From Myxococcaceae bacterium (GTDB lineage Bacteria > Myxococcota > Myxococcia > Myxococcales > Myxococcaceae), in assembly GCA_018262385.1 (NCBI GenBank), contig JAGSPQ010000238.1, positions 1 to 6,161 on the forward strand: DNA of 6,161 nt, written 5' to 3'. The notes beneath the pieces are model-generated. The model was given only the letters and a program-made list of their open reading frames with translations. It had not been told where the DNA came from and ran no database searches. Each line of letters opens with the position of its first letter. Positions within the stretch are counted from its first letter, which is position 1. A program made the position numbers and the translations under genes. Shown in pieces: positions 4,815-6,161 of the stretch.

Positions 4815-6161
4815 ATGACCCTCGCGAGGATCGGTCGCGTCCTGAGCGGGCTGGCGGTGCTGGCGCTGCTGGGCTGCGGTCTGGAGCGCGAGCCGCGCTC
4901 GGCCGCTCACCGGGCCGCGATCACCGGAGGCGAGGTCTCCACCGGAGATCCCGCGGTCGCCTTCCTGATGATGGTCAACGGGGGCCTGTGCACCGGGACG
5001 TTGATCTCGCCGCGGATGGTGCTGACCGCGGCGCAGTGCGAGGTCATCCCCCCGGTCCTCGGCACGGTCCGGTTCGGGACCTCGATCAACGTCGTCACCC
5101 GGGAGGTGGCGATCGTCGACACCCAGATCCACCCCTTTGCGGATCTGCGGCTGGTGAAGCTTGCGATCCCGATCGGCGACGTGGCCCCGTACCGAATCAA
5201 CCAGACGCCGTTGAGCTCGGCGGACGTCGGCCGGCCGCTGCGGCACGTCGGCTTCGGGCTCGACGCCTACCCGCAGGGGGGAATCTACAACCCCAAGCGG
5301 CACGTCACCCTCACCGTCACCGCCGTCAGCTCGAACTACCTCAGCTACGCGTCGAGCAACGGGCCCAAGGGCGTCTGCTACGGAGACACCGGCGGGCCCG
5401 GCCTGATGCGCACCGACGCCGGCACCGAGGAGGTCGTCGGGGTGTTGAGCTACGACGTCGGCAGCCCCGCCTGCTACGGCGAGGCGACCGACACCCGGGT
5501 CGACGCCTTCGCCGACTGGGTGAACCAGGTGGCGGCCGGGTGGGAAGAGCAGAGCTGCGAGGGGGGCAACGGCTGCCGGCTCGACTGCGCCCCGGTGGAC
5601 CCCGACTGCTTCTGCGTGCACGACGGGAAGTGCGACCTGCGCTGCCCGAAGGTGAGCCTGGATCCCGACTGCCCTCCCGACTGCGGCCAGGACGGGGTCT
5701 GCTCGGGGTCGACCTGCCCGTTCCGGGATCCGGACTGCATCGCGCCCGGCGCCACTTGCACCGCCGACACCCAGTGCCAGAGCCGCGCCTGTGCCACCCA
5801 GGGCACCCAGCGGTTCTGCTCGCGCGGCTGCGACTCGACCGCCGATTGCCCGAGCACGACGTACTGCTCGGCGACCAACCGGATCTGCCTGCTGCGCCCG
5901 CTGCTGGCAGAGGCGTGCGACGCCGCGCTCCCGTGCGCAGAGGGGGTCTGCGCGGGCGAGAGCGACGGGGGGAGCTTCTGCCGGGCGACCTGCGAATCGT
6001 CGAGCGGCTGTCCTTCCGGGCAGCAGTGCCTGGCGACCTCGAGCAGCCCCGGGATCTGCCGGCCGCGGCCGACGACCGAGCCGGTGGTGCCGAGGAAGCA
6101 GGGCTGCGCCGCCGCGCCGGGAAGCCTGTGGCTGGCGGCCGCTGGGCTGCTGGGGTTGGGC
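4815..6161 (+). CDS. Secreted trypsin-fold protein, probable pseudoprotease, cysteine-rich, MYXO-CTERM (3' truncated)
   Basis: The frame runs 449 codons to the window edge with no stop. Residues 1-21 are a signal sequence with a lipobox-like LLGC, Cys21 being the possible lipidated residue. Residues 36-240 are a chymotrypsin-fold (S1) domain: ITGG (36-39) matches the zymogen activation end; LCTGTLIS...LTAAQC places Cys59-Cys75 as the pair flanking the active-site loop; Asp110 in DLRLVKL fits the triad Asp; CYGDTGGP (188-195) is the nucleophile loop; Cys188-Cys220 fits the pair around the S1 pocket. The triad His is Gln74 and the Ser is Thr192, so proteolysis is unlikely. The site equivalent to 189 is Gly186, so there is no trypsin-like specificity. 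Residues 248-415 contain 28 cysteines in two kinds of tandem module. The tail from Gly430-Cys431 into a hydrophobic helix fits MYXO-CTERM. Expected location is the cell surface. A role as a binding protein is inferred. Confidence 0.9.
   Translation, partial: MTLARIGRVLSGLAVLALLGCGLEREPRSAAHRAAITGGEVSTGDPAVAFLMMVNGGLCTGTLISPRMVLTAAQCEVIPPVLGTVRFGTSINVVTREVAIVDTQIHPFADLRLVKLAIPIGDVAPYRINQTPLSSADVGRPLRHVGFGLDAYPQGGIYNPKRHVTLTVTAVSSNYLSYASSNGPKGVCYGDTGGPGLMRTDAGTEEVVGVLSYDVGSPACYGEATDTRVDAFADWVNQVAAGWEEQSCEGGNGCRLDCAPVDPDCFCVHDGKCDLRCPKVSLDPDCPPDCGQDGVCSGSTCPFRDPDCIAPGATCTADTQCQSRACATQGTQRFCSRGCDSTADCPSTTYCSATNRICLLRPLLAEACDAALPCAEGVCAGESDGGSFCRATCESSSGCPSGQQCLATSSSPGICRPRPTTEPVVPRKQGCAAAPGSLWLAAAGLLGLG
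5556..5738 (+). repeat. Three tandem 4-cysteine modules ending in DPDC
   Basis: Residues 248-308 of the protease-like protein contain three units with the spacing C-x5-C-x(3-4)-C-x(6-8)-C: Cys248/254/258/265, 267/273/277/286 and 290/296/301/308. Each unit ends in the tetrapeptide DPDC (262-265, 283-286, 305-308). Two units have Asp-Gly just before the second Cys. Linkers are only 1 and 3 residues. Each unit could hold two disulfides. I do not recognise a named domain. Confidence 0.8.
5757..6059 (+). repeat. Two tandem 8-cysteine modules
   Basis: Residues 315-358 and 368-415 share one cysteine pattern: C-x5-C-x4-C-x(8-9)-C-x3-C-x5-C-x5-C-x(6-9)-C. Shared non-cysteine features are a Phe just before the fourth Cys and a Cys-Pro after the sixth. 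Each unit could hold four disulfides. Such modules are common, in my recollection, in myxobacterial surface proteins with MYXO-CTERM tails. They probably arose by duplication and have since diverged outside the cysteines. Confidence 0.8.
6102..6161 (+). other. MYXO-CTERM-like C-terminal sorting signal (incomplete)
   Basis: After a Pro/Arg/Thr/Val linker (about residues 416-427), Gly430-Cys431 is followed by a small-residue stretch and a hydrophobic segment (438 to the edge, Leu/Ala/Gly/Trp). Known MYXO-CTERM signals have Gly-Cys, a transmembrane helix and an Arg-rich end, and are processed by a myxosortase. The Arg cluster and stop codon would lie just past the window. Confidence 0.75.

Noticed and set aside
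4674..5621. Minus-strand open frame (315 codons) opposite the protease-like gene
   Set aside because: It has no motif, is Asp/Arg/Val/Gly-rich, and is opposite a gene with a clear signal sequence, S1 fold and cysteine modules.

Overview
The window reads as part of a high-GC myxobacterial (Myxococcota) chromosome. The strongest support is the last gene: a secreted trypsin-fold protein with a long cysteine-rich region and a Gly-Cys-plus-hydrophobic-helix tail typical of the MYXO-CTERM sorting signal. G/C-dominated third codon positions across all genes fit this. All five genes lie on the + strand, tightly packed, with gaps of 15, 24, -4 and 41 bases. No RNA gene, mobile element or CRISPR array was seen.

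Layout: the last 28 codons of an unidentified protein (to 88); a SAM-dependent O-methyltransferase (104-1141) that resembles the methyltransferases of aryl-polyene pigment clusters; a compact M1 zinc aminopeptidase (1166-2929) with an extra helical N-terminal segment and no visible signal peptide; a 615-residue superfamily 1 (UvrD/HelD-like) ATPase (2926-4773) that starts at a GTG overlapping the peptidase stop codon; and a serine-protease homologue (4815 to the window end, no stop reached).

The first four genes could form one transcription unit, with the peptidase and helicase translationally coupled. The fifth follows a 41-base gap and may have its own promoter. The methyltransferase suggests that a pigment or lipid pathway may lie to the left. 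The peptidase and helicase look like housekeeping or accessory functions with no obvious biochemical link. The last gene is a cell-surface protein.

The most interesting points are: (1) the trypsin-like domain has lost both catalytic His (now Gln74) and Ser (now Thr192) but keeps the fold signatures, so it is probably a pseudoprotease; (2) it carries three 4-Cys and two 8-Cys tandem modules, and appears to have both a lipoprotein signal and a C-terminal sorting signal; (3) the helicase looks like a HelD without the N-terminal coiled-coil arm; (4) three start codons are each immediately preceded by a short perfect dyad; (5) GAT codons are used almost only before a codon starting with C.
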